NCBI GenBank assembly: GCA_025936955.1
Contig: JAICSL010000043.1
Location: 1 to 9,375 of the forward strand
DNA length: 9,375 nt
Direction of reading: 5' to 3'
DNA from: Nitrososphaeraceae archaeon
Lineage (GTDB): Archaea; Thermoproteota; Nitrososphaeria; Nitrososphaerales; Nitrososphaeraceae
A program made the position numbers and the translations under genes. The notes below the pieces were generated by a model. It saw nothing but the letters and a program-made list of their open reading frames with translations. It was not told where the DNA came from and did no database searches. Positions 1 through 5,556 of the stretch are shown here, in pieces (within the stretch, counting starts at the first letter, position 1; every line of letters starts with the position of its first letter).

Positions 1-1490
1 CTCAGATTCTGCAAATATATTGAAGAAACTTGCTCTATTGTCGCATTTTTATCTACAATAGCTTTATGAGCATCTATTTCAAACCGTGTAAAAAAGGCTT
101 GACGCATTATTGTAGCATACATATCATCAATTTGTTCTGCCAATATTAGTCTACGTTCCTTGTTTGTTATCTTCTTTGACAATACATCGTTCAATAACAT
201 CTCTGCAAATACAGATGCAGTCTCGGCTAAGGGGAGAGGAGCATGATGGACAGAGATTGGTTTGTCTGCTGCAATCATACTATGTATAGCATGACCAAAT
301 TCATGAGCCATTGTTGAAACATCTCGTGATCTGCCATCAAAGTTTAGAAGCACATATGGTGTTTTCTTTGGCGAAATTGTAGAACAAAAAGCTCCGCCTT
401 GTTTATTATTTCTAATTTCAGAATCTACATGCTCTTCCATTAAAACTCTTTCAGCAAACTCTCTAAATTGTGGATCAAAATTTTCAAATGCTTTGAGCAT
501 AATTCCAATAGCTTGACCATATGAATATTTTTTGTGCGTTGATGAGGCAAATGACAAAGGAGCATATAGATGATATCTCCCAAGCCTACTAACCCCAAGC
601 ATCTTTGCTTTTTCTGTAAAATAAGTTTGAAAAACTTTTACATTCTTTCTGCATATCTTCAACAGACTATCTACCGTCGCGTCGTCTAAATTATTGTATA
701 CATTTCTGACAGAGATTGGAGAAACGAAGTTACGTAGAGACATATATTCATCATGCCACTGAAGTACACGATTTTGATAGATATCGCCCAGTATACCACT
801 GTTCTTCTTGTATACTCCCAAGAGAGATTTATAGGCGGCTTCTCTTTCTTCCGGCTTCGGGCTTCGAATAAGAGAGAGCAATTTTTCTTTATTTGAAAAA
901 ACTTTTCTCTTTGGTCTATTTTTGGCTCTTTTTAAAACAACCTCATACTCAAAGCCGTTTGTCATTCTTTCATAAATCTTTAGAAGCCCATTCATCCCAG
1001 TAACTTCGAGAGTACTTATTATCTTCTCCTCAGGCTCAGATAATGCATACTTGGATAGCATGCGTTTGTGTTTAAGATATTCTTTGTATACAGATGGGAC
1101 AGATGTTATCAGACGCTGAGCAGTTTCTTCGTTTAGATGTTTCTTGAACCATAGATCAAAAAAAAGCAATCGGTTTGTTACGTTTGATGCTAGCATATCC
1201 ATTTGAGTCAAAAGCGAAGAAGCCTCATTTGAAGACGTATCGACAGAATAATTTAAGTGTGCAAAACCAGAAACAATATTAACTTTTTCCATTATTTCCT
1301 CTAGATCATGAATAAGATTCTCAAAATCAGATATCGAAATATTATCAGATAGATCCTTTCGCATATTTTCAAATTCCTTTACTTTTTCTTGAATCGATGT
1401 TAAAATTTCTTGAAAATCCTTTCCTCCAGGCGTCTTGACAAGATCCGTCAATTTCCAAGATCCGATTCTCGGACTATCTAGAAAAGTCAT
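1..1490 (-). CDS. pepF: Oligoendopeptidase F-type zinc metallopeptidase (M3B family), C-terminus cut by window edge
   Basis: Cytoplasmic zinc peptidase that would cleave short peptides during protein turnover. Reading from the ATG at 1490 gives 496 residues with no stop up to the left edge. The family is about 570-600 residues long, so roughly the last 80-110 are missing. The zinc site is clear: HEFGH at residues 396-400 (bases 291-305) supplies His396, Glu397 and His400, and Glu423 in LAETAS is the third ligand, as in M3B enzymes. The N-terminal part is the usual helical region, opening with a GSWKLTDL segment typical of PepF. An in-frame TAA at 1515-1517 rules out an earlier start. No start-proximal Shine-Dalgarno is visible, but an AT-rich box lies about 45 bases upstream. 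The next gene on the right is divergent. Family assignment is secure; the peptide substrate is unknown. Confidence 0.95.
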   Translation of the reverse strand, partial: MTFLDSPRIGSWKLTDLVKTPGGKDFQEILTSIQEKVKEFENMRKDLSDNISISDFENLIHDLEEIMEKVNIVSGFAHLNYSVDTSSNEASSLLTQMDMLASNVTNRLLFFDLWFKKHLNEETAQRLITSVPSVYKEYLKHKRMLSKYALSEPEEKIISTLEVTGMNGLLKIYERMTNGFEYEVVLKRAKNRPKRKVFSNKEKLLSLIRSPKPEEREAAYKSLLGVYKKNSGILGDIYQNRVLQWHDEYMSLRNFVSPISVRNVYNNLDDATVDSLLKICRKNVKVFQTYFTEKAKMLGVSRLGRYHLYAPLSFASSTHKKYSYGQAIGIMLKAFENFDPQFREFAERVLMEEHVDSEIRNNKQGGAFCSTISPKKTPYVLLNFDGRSRDVSTMAHEFGHAIHSMIAADKPISVHHAPLPLAETASVFAEMLLNDVLSKKITNKERRLILAEQIDDMYATIMRQAFFTRFEIDAHKAIVDKNATIEQVSSIYLQNL

Positions 1491-1532
1491 AATTATATTC
1501 TGTGTTTGTTTAACTTAGGACCTTTTTGCATG

Positions 1533-1544
1533 TTATATCTATAT
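1533..1544 (-). promoter_or_regulatory. Possible TATA box of the oligoendopeptidase gene
   Basis: On the minus strand this reads ATATAGATATAA, centred about 48 bases before the ATG at 1490. With the usual archaeal spacing of about 26 bases, transcription would begin near 1512 and leave a leader of about 20 bases. AT-rich background makes chance matches common. Confidence 0.3.
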
Positions 1545-1649
1545 CTGAACATTGGCGATCACTACAGTTCACCGAGTAAATTGTTATCCTTCATTTCTTA
1601 AATAATTAATGACTAATTGTTCCCTTTGTTATAAGAATGTTATGAGCTC

Positions 1650-1751
1650 ATGAAATATCGCATCATAATCCTCACAACAGGCATCATCTGCATTACGATG
1701 TTAGAAAATCAGTTTATTTCAAATGACTATTGCATTATCAGTTTGGAGTGA
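1650..1751 (+). CDS. Possible very small hydrophobic peptide (33 residues)
   Basis: ATG at 1650 opens a 33-codon frame ending in TGA. The product starts with MKYR followed by a hydrophobic stretch (IIILTTGIICITML), then a short polar tail with one Cys. This looks like a signal-anchor or the surviving signal peptide of a lost secreted protein. An AT-rich box (TTAAATAATTAA, about 1598-1609) lies about 45 bases upstream, a fitting distance for an archaeal promoter. It is short enough to be chance, and a second frame overlaps its end, so degradation of a longer gene is equally possible. No family is recognised. Confidence 0.2.
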   Translation: MKYRIIILTTGIICITMLENQFISNDYCIISLE

Positions 1752-1803
1752 TAAAGATGTAGTTGTCAAGTCTAATATGAGTAACCAAGAATATATTACA
1801 TAG

Positions 1804-1831
1804 AACAGAAACGATTACCGATTACTCTGTT
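1804..1831. repeat. Inverted repeat flanking a tandem heptamer, upstream of a TATA-like box
   Basis: AACAGA (1804-1809) and TCTGTT (1826-1831) are exact inverted copies. The 16-base spacer holds CGATTAC twice in direct tandem (1812-1818 and 1819-1825). The element ends about 11 bases before the TATA-like box at 1842-1857. That is a reasonable place for a regulator of the following secreted-protein gene. Function is inferred from position only. Confidence 0.3.
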
Positions 1832-1841
1832 TTGATATGAC

Positions 1842-1857
1842 TGTATATTATTATAAC
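1842..1857 (+). promoter_or_regulatory. TATA-like promoter element of the secreted-protein gene
   Basis: TGTATATTATTATAAC would place transcription start near 1870-1875, just ahead of the possible ATG at 1884. A second AT-rich box (TATATACTATATTATATTAT, about 1889-1908) would suit the ATG at 1956 equally well, so which one is used is open. Confidence 0.3.
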
Positions 1858-1955
1858 TGTTTAAGAGGCGCAATGAACATCAAATGTCTATATACTATAT
1901 TATATTATATCATGACATGGTATGCAACACTTTTCAACACCATCTACGCAAGTCA

Positions 1956-2717
1956 ATGAATCAATTATCGAGATTTAAGTCTAACACCAAATTTATTCCC
2001 TCAATAACGGCTTGTGTGATAATCTTGTCAATCATTTTATCAGTTTATGACCATCAGGAATTTTTAGCGAGAGCACAGACGCAAGAACAGACTATAATCT
2101 CAACAAATAAACAGCAAACTACCAATACTGATAATAGTTCAACCATTACGAGTATGTTAGGTAATAAGCTAAATAATTTGCTTAGTGGGAATGTCAAAAA
2201 CATAATAGGTACTAACCTCAGTGATACTCTAGAAAAAAATATAGGTCGGTTGACTAACACAAGCTTGATAAATAAGTCGTTATCTGGCAAGATAGCTACA
2301 TCCCAAATTGATCTGACTAATGGGAATGTTGAGAAAGTATTTTTTGGAAATTGGGCTCTTAATGCAAGCTCCATGAAAAATACAGAATTCGTTGCGAGAT
2401 TTGCAGTTCGAGGATCTTCTGAAAATAAGGCAACGATTCAGCCTATGAGTTTCAGTATTAACAATCTCCGTACAAATTCATTCCAAACCGTGAACGAAGA
2501 TTTAGTGCTGAAAGGATTAGCAGATGTCTCCTCGAAAGCAGCAAATAGCAATAACCCAGCAAATTCGTGGAATGATGTTCCAATAACTCTAACAATCTCT
2601 GCACAGAACAAAATACTGATTATTGGTTTTGAAAGACTATCACCGGTTAATGAAATTTTTTACAATACTCCTTTAATAGGTATAGTTACTGCTAGCAACC
2701 CGTTGACTGCAAAATAG
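1956..2717 (+). CDS. Secreted Thr/Asn-rich protein of unknown function
   Basis: Exported protein of 253 residues from the ATG at 1956. Residues 1-12 are polar and basic (Arg6, Lys8, Lys12). Residues 13-31 form a hydrophobic core (FIPSITACVIILSIILSVY), and ARA-Q at 38-41 is a good signal-peptidase site. A low-complexity Gln/Thr/Asn/Ser linker follows (41-65), then an amphipathic segment (about 66-110). A beta-rich domain covers about 113-253, with the segment VFFGNWALNASS near 128-139. A similar G-N-W-x-L pattern is familiar from secreted thaumarchaeal proteins of unknown function, but I cannot name a family. Several N-x-S/T sequons suit a glycosylated surface protein. The frame stays open to an ATG at 1884, which would add 24 residues before the signal peptide; I prefer 1956 because it gives a standard signal peptide. 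The neighbours are on the other strand. Confidence 0.75.
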   Translation: MNQLSRFKSNTKFIPSITACVIILSIILSVYDHQEFLARAQTQEQTIISTNKQQTTNTDNSSTITSMLGNKLNNLLSGNVKNIIGTNLSDTLEKNIGRLTNTSLINKSLSGKIATSQIDLTNGNVEKVFFGNWALNASSMKNTEFVARFAVRGSSENKATIQPMSFSINNLRTNSFQTVNEDLVLKGLADVSSKAANSNNPANSWNDVPITLTISAQNKILIIGFERLSPVNEIFYNTPLIGIVTASNPLTAK

Positions 2718-3069
2718 TAGAATGTAGCAAATGTAGCCTTAAATTAGCGGAATCGACCAGCATTTTATCCTCGCATCAAGACAATCTATTGTATTACTCA
2801 ACCATCTAATATTCCCGTGCCTCAATCTTTTGTAACAATGCTTGTTTTAGCTGCATTGTCCCAAGTAGGGATCAAAAGATTATAGTTAAGTTACAGTAAT
2901 TTGTCTGCCATTTGGGCAAGTATGATTTAAGATCCCAATCTCTTCATTTTTAAAAACATTACTAAATCTACGTCGTGAATTTATGTAGAAAATACATCCT
3001 AAAATAATAAGGATACTATTTTACTTATGTAAATCTATCTGATTTCCGGTTTTACCTGTTGTAAGATTT
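2718..3069. other. Intergenic region between convergent genes
   Basis: This lies between the ends of the secreted-protein gene (plus) and the RNase H-like gene (minus). A small hairpin ATCCT-9-AGGAT (2996-3014) and ATGTA-5-TACAT (2983-2997) lie in an A/T-rich stretch and could help end transcription, but both are weak. A direct repeat AATGTAGC/AAATGTAGC follows the stop codon at 2717. I see no convincing gene or RNA. Confidence 0.4.
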
Positions 3070-3489
3070 TCATCGCAATAGCGACTCCCTAAAAAGCATA
3101 CCTTTATTAATTTTCTTCGGAACTTCATCTTCAATAAGGATACCTGCAAGGTTAGATTCTCTAGGGACCCATTTAAAAAATGGTTTAGTTTGCATGTTGT
3201 CTATAATATTCAAAATCTGTATTGTAAGTAGCCTTGCAACTGTTCCTTTGCGAGCTTGAATCTTTCTGTTTATGAAATTAATAATACTCTCGGAATCAGA
3301 ATATATTATCGTGTGCTTAGAATTTCTGACCGTATCAGTGTGCAATACTTCGATCATAGCAAAGAATTCTGCCTCTAAAGAACCTAGGTTAAACTTACTC
3401 CGAATGAATTTTTCTTCATTTGTTTCTAATATACAATAACCATAAATATTATGAGGCTTGCCAGCAGCATCGGTATAGACTGTTATCAT
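3070..3489 (-). CDS. RNase HI-like protein lacking the fourth catalytic Asp
   Basis: A 139-residue protein with the short RNase HI fold found in archaea and plants, which normally cuts RNA in RNA-DNA hybrids using a D-E-D-D metal site. Asp7 (YTDAAG), Glu41 (LEAEFFAMIEVL) and Asp65 (IIYSDSES) match the first three catalytic positions. The last motif, normally V-P-R-x-x-N-x-x-A-D, reads VPRESNLAG here, so the fourth Asp is Gly116 (codon GGT, bases 3142-3144; GAT would restore Asp). The protein also ends soon after this point. It may be a weak nuclease, a hybrid-binding protein or the product of a decaying gene. The start is the ATG at 3489; an in-frame TAA at 3532-3534 bounds it. Fold assignment is strong; activity is doubtful. 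Confidence 0.85.
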   Translation of the reverse strand: MITVYTDAAGKPHNIYGYCILETNEEKFIRSKFNLGSLEAEFFAMIEVLHTDTVRNSKHTIIYSDSESIINFINRKIQARKGTVARLLTIQILNIIDNMQTKPFFKWVPRESNLAGILIEDEVPKKINKGMLFRESLLR

Positions 3490-3558
3490 TGGTATTATCG
3501 GTCTCTCTATTCCATTGGCCAGATAGATATCTTAGTTCTTATCATTATTTAGTGTTTA

Positions 3559-3572
3559 ATGTATATATTAAT
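3559..3572 (-). promoter_or_regulatory. Possible TATA box of the RNase H-like gene
   Basis: On the minus strand this reads ATTAATATATACAT, about 75 bases before the ATG at 3489. Transcription would begin near 3539 with a leader of about 50 bases. A weaker AGATATCTATCT element lies nearer (about 3521-3532). Neither is certain. Confidence 0.25.
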
Positions 3573-3713
3573 CTGTTTTGTTGAAAAGCATTGCAATTTT
3601 GCCCATTGGTTCTCGAAACATATAGTCTCGCGTGGCCCGAATATTAGAATGATTATATGAGTATATAATTTAACCTTATTTTCATTTTTAACGCTGTCAC
3701 GTTCAAATATTCG

Positions 3714-3738
3714 CCTCTTGCGTTAGTGAAAGAAGAGG
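3714..3738. repeat. Short GC-rich hairpin
   Basis: CCTCTT (3714-3719) and AAGAGG (3733-3738) pair perfectly across a 13-base loop. It lies about 27 bases beyond the stop of the small minus-strand frame ending at 3766, so it could mark that transcript's 3' end. No T-run follows on the minus strand, so a terminator role is weakly supported. Confidence 0.3.
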
Positions 3739-3765
3739 TCTGTGTAATATAAGGATATATCATAC

Positions 3766-3900
3766 TTACCATTCCATGCTTATGAGATAGCATATTAACA
3801 ATGGATGTTCTATTTGTTCGTAGTTAACACTATTATCGTTTGTTTCGATCTCCTTCTGATTTTCGTATGCCAAATTATAAGAAGAGTCCGCTAAGATCAT
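3766..3900 (-). CDS. Candidate small protein (44 residues), unknown function
   Basis: ATG at 3900 opens 44 codons ending in TAA at 3766-3768. The product starts MILADSSYNLAYENQKEIE, is acidic and polar through the middle, and ends with a hydrophobic tail (HPLLICYLISMEW). Composition looks protein-like and no other frame here does. An AT-rich box (TAAAATATAGC on the minus strand, about 3938-3948) sits about 43 bases ahead of the ATG, which would give a leader of about 18 bases. It is in the same frame as the small gene upstream (3955-4125), separated from it by one stop codon and 18 sense codons. The two could be one original gene broken by a nonsense change. No family is recognised. Confidence 0.3.
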   Translation of the reverse strand: MILADSSYNLAYENQKEIETNDNSVNYEQIEHPLLICYLISMEW

Positions 3901-3954
3901 CAACACAAATAAGTCTTTAAGGTGGACAGAGAGGGAAATGCTATATTTTACAGA

Positions 3955-4125
3955 TTATTTCACTGAGGCATATTCCTTGAGCAGGTCATCGTATTTTATT
4001 GCATTATTTTGATGTTTTGATGGCAAAAAGTAATGCTTTTCTAAGTTTATTGCGAAATCTGCTGCAACGGAGAATAGAGCGTCAATGTCCTGAGCCCATT
4101 TTTTGATTAGTTCCAAATACAACAA
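3955..4125 (-). CDS. Candidate small helical protein (56 residues, TTG start) or C-terminal gene remnant
   Basis: This minus-strand frame has the most convincing coding composition of the otherwise empty middle region. From a TTG at 4125 it gives 56 residues ending in TAA. It contains amphipathic helical segments (LELIKKWAQDIDALFSVAAD, then a KYDDLLKEYASVK tail). No ATG is available after the in-frame TGA near 4185, so either TTG is used or the gene has lost its start. An AT-rich box (AAAATATATTT on the minus strand, about 4161-4171) lies about 40 bases before the TTG and suits a real promoter. The same frame upstream shows protein-like pieces interrupted by stops (from ATG 4335 and ATG 4221). 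This favours a decayed longer gene, of which this may be the surviving end. No family is assigned. Confidence 0.35.
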   Translation of the reverse strand: MLYLELIKKWAQDIDALFSVAADFAINLEKHYFLPSKHQNNAIKYDDLLKEYASVK

Positions 4126-4440
4126 TTTTATATCTACCTGAATGATGTTTATAAGTTTCGGAAATATATTTTTAGTGGATTGTCAGTAATATTTTAGCTC
4201 CGAGGTAGCAACTTGCAACATTAATCCAACAACTCATTCAATTAGATGTTTTATGCATTGATCTGATCATCATTGTACACTAAACTCTGACCAAATGGTG
4301 AATAGGTTAACATTATTGTGATTGAAAAGAAACATGATGAAAAACCTATAAAGCTCGTAAAGAATTAAAATATCATTTATGACTAAATAATATTAAGATT
4401 AATAGTGTCTTCTCTCAACTATTTGGAACAATATGGCATA
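4126..4440. other. Region upstream of the small minus-strand frames
   Basis: On the minus strand, in the same frame as the 56-residue ORF, there are short protein-like pieces separated by stop codons. One starts at ATG 4335 (MFLFNHNNVNLFTIWSEF) and one at ATG 4221 (MLQVATSELKYY). They may be remnants of a longer ancestral gene. A TATA-like box lies at about 4161-4171. Nothing else was recognised. Confidence 0.3.
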
Positions 4441-4753
4441 TCATCCAAAGACAATAAACCCACTACTATCGAGAGCAAACCCACTTCTGATAAAACTTTC
4501 CCTTTTTTTATCTGATCTATCCATCCATTTTTCTGGGACATACATATAATGAGGCGGCAAATATTTGATTAGGTTAATAGAGCTATTTTGTGGTACGAAG
4601 GATCGAAATCTGTATGATTTAAGTCTTCTCATCTTGTCAAGTAAAGATAGAATCGTTCATTGAATTCCATCCTTTTAGTTTAGGAGTTGATTTAGTCCTT
4701 CCGAACCAATTTGGAGCAACTAGCTGTAACCTACCACTCAACTCATTTGCCAC
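4441..4753 (-). pseudogene. Gene of about 100 codons split by one frameshift, unknown function
   Basis: Two minus-strand frames join into one plausible protein. The upstream part runs from GTG at 4753 to TGA at 4637-4639 (38 residues, starting VANELSGRLQLVAPNWFGR). The downstream part is open from 4656 to TGA at 4441-4443 and includes ATG 4632 (63 residues, ending SGFIVFG). Both frames are open and protein-like in 4637-4656, where one extra base would merge them into about 103 residues reading through NDSI and LLDKMRRLKSYRF. The joined product is basic, with Trp and Pro residues and no membrane segment. No homopolymer longer than three sits at the junction, so simple slippage is not obvious; a true mutation or a consensus error is possible. 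Read alone, the 63-residue part could be called as a small hypothetical gene. No family is recognised. A TAA at 4781-4783 bounds the frame upstream, so an intact ATG start may be lost. Confidence 0.5.
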
Positions 4754-5556
4754 CCGTATGTCCGTGAAAATCGCATGGAATTATTCGGATATTTAGATTG
4801 TTTTATTTTTCATGAACTTTGATCTGTGCTTACTTAAAACTTTCAAACCTCATAGACAAACCAGATAGGTATCTGTACTGGCTGCCCATCTTTATCCTAT
4901 GTCTCAAGATTAATATATTTTTTATATTAAAATTGCGTCATGTTATTTTCAACTATTATTGCCATGGTAAATGTCCCGTTTCACTTGAAACTGTATTTCC
5001 ATATTCTAGGAAGATAACGGGTGTATACTAGTCATTATTAATATACGATCGTATTATTTTCATTATCATTTTTATGAAAATATGTTATAAATTTCCCATT
5101 CCTCAATGCGCGATCGGGATGTATTTTAGATCTCTTCAGTCTACAATAGCAGATTTATCTAATTTTGACCTCGATTTTGTTTATACATGTACAAGAAGTA
5201 TTGAAGATTATAAAATTCAATCCAATTAAATATCACTAAAATCATAAGTGACCTGTTTTGGCAATTCAAGTATTTTTAGATAAAGCATTGTGACAATACA
5301 ACAGGACCATTAGTATTATGAGGTGATTTTGACAAGAATCAGAACTAGCCAGCAAATTATTAAAATGAAATCATTATGTGTTGATTAACGTTACTCACAT
5401 CTAGAATCGATTCGTTCAATGAAGCCATTGTATTATCAAAATAAATCACCATTCTCTAAATAATAATCATTATGTTTTTTATTTTTATATTCTTCTCACT
5501 TAACAAAGTTTAATTATCCTCAGATACTAAATCAGATTTGTGCGTTCAAACATAGT
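4754..5556. other. Long intergenic region, no supported gene
   Basis: About 800 bases with no gene I can support. Very short frames occur on both strands: minus 5159-5245 is 28 residues and hydrophobic, and minus 4830-4889 is 19 residues with a TATA-like stretch upstream. They are too short to call. A palindrome and a hairpin sit at 5043-5082. The last 80 bases must hold the promoter of the beta-helix gene; candidates are ATTTTTATATTC (5481-5492) and AGTTTAATTATCC (about 5508-5520). No tRNA or other RNA gene is recognised. Confidence 0.4.
5043..5082. repeat. 12-bp palindrome followed directly by a 9-bp hairpin
   Basis: ATACGATCGTAT (5043-5054) is a perfect palindrome. Immediately after it, TATTTTCAT (5055-5063) and ATGAAAATA (5074-5082) are perfect inverted arms around a 10-base loop. 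The pair lies in an otherwise featureless intergenic region. It could be a dimeric protein-binding site or a transcript end; there is no direct evidence for either. Confidence 0.35.

Larger units (their letters stand above)
1491..1955. other. Divergent intergenic region between peptidase and secreted-protein gene
   Basis: This region separates two divergent genes and should hold both promoters. It contains two short plus-strand frames with protein-like composition. One is 1650-1751 (listed separately). The other is 1723-1803, in a different frame, beginning MTIALSVWSDKDVVVK; it is too short to call and may be a fragment of a lost gene. Two TATA-like boxes and a small inverted repeat lie at 1804-1910. 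No RNA gene is recognised. Confidence 0.5.

Noticed and set aside
2054..2374. Minus-strand frame of 106 codons
   Set aside because: Antisense to the secreted-protein gene, which has a signal peptide and good start; no motif in the antisense product.
2729..2874. Plus-strand open stretch of more than 40 codons after the secreted-protein gene
   Set aside because: No usable start codon until near its end and no recognisable domain.
3690..3725. GTTCAAATATTCG resembling a tRNA T-loop
   Set aside because: No matching acceptor, D or anticodon stems can be folded around it on either strand.
4830..4889. Minus-strand frame of 19 codons beginning MGSQYRYLSG with a TATA-like stretch upstream
   Set aside because: The TATA-like run is tempting but 19 codons cannot be supported without conservation data.
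4819..5031. Plus-strand frame of 70 codons with a TTG start
   Set aside because: Composition is dominated by AT-rich codons (Phe, Ile, Leu, Tyr, Lys), it has no ATG start and no domain or promoter, and it looks like chance open frame.
5159..5245. Minus-strand frame of 28 codons, hydrophobic
   Set aside because: Too short and aromatic/AT-biased to separate from chance; no supporting promoter spacing.
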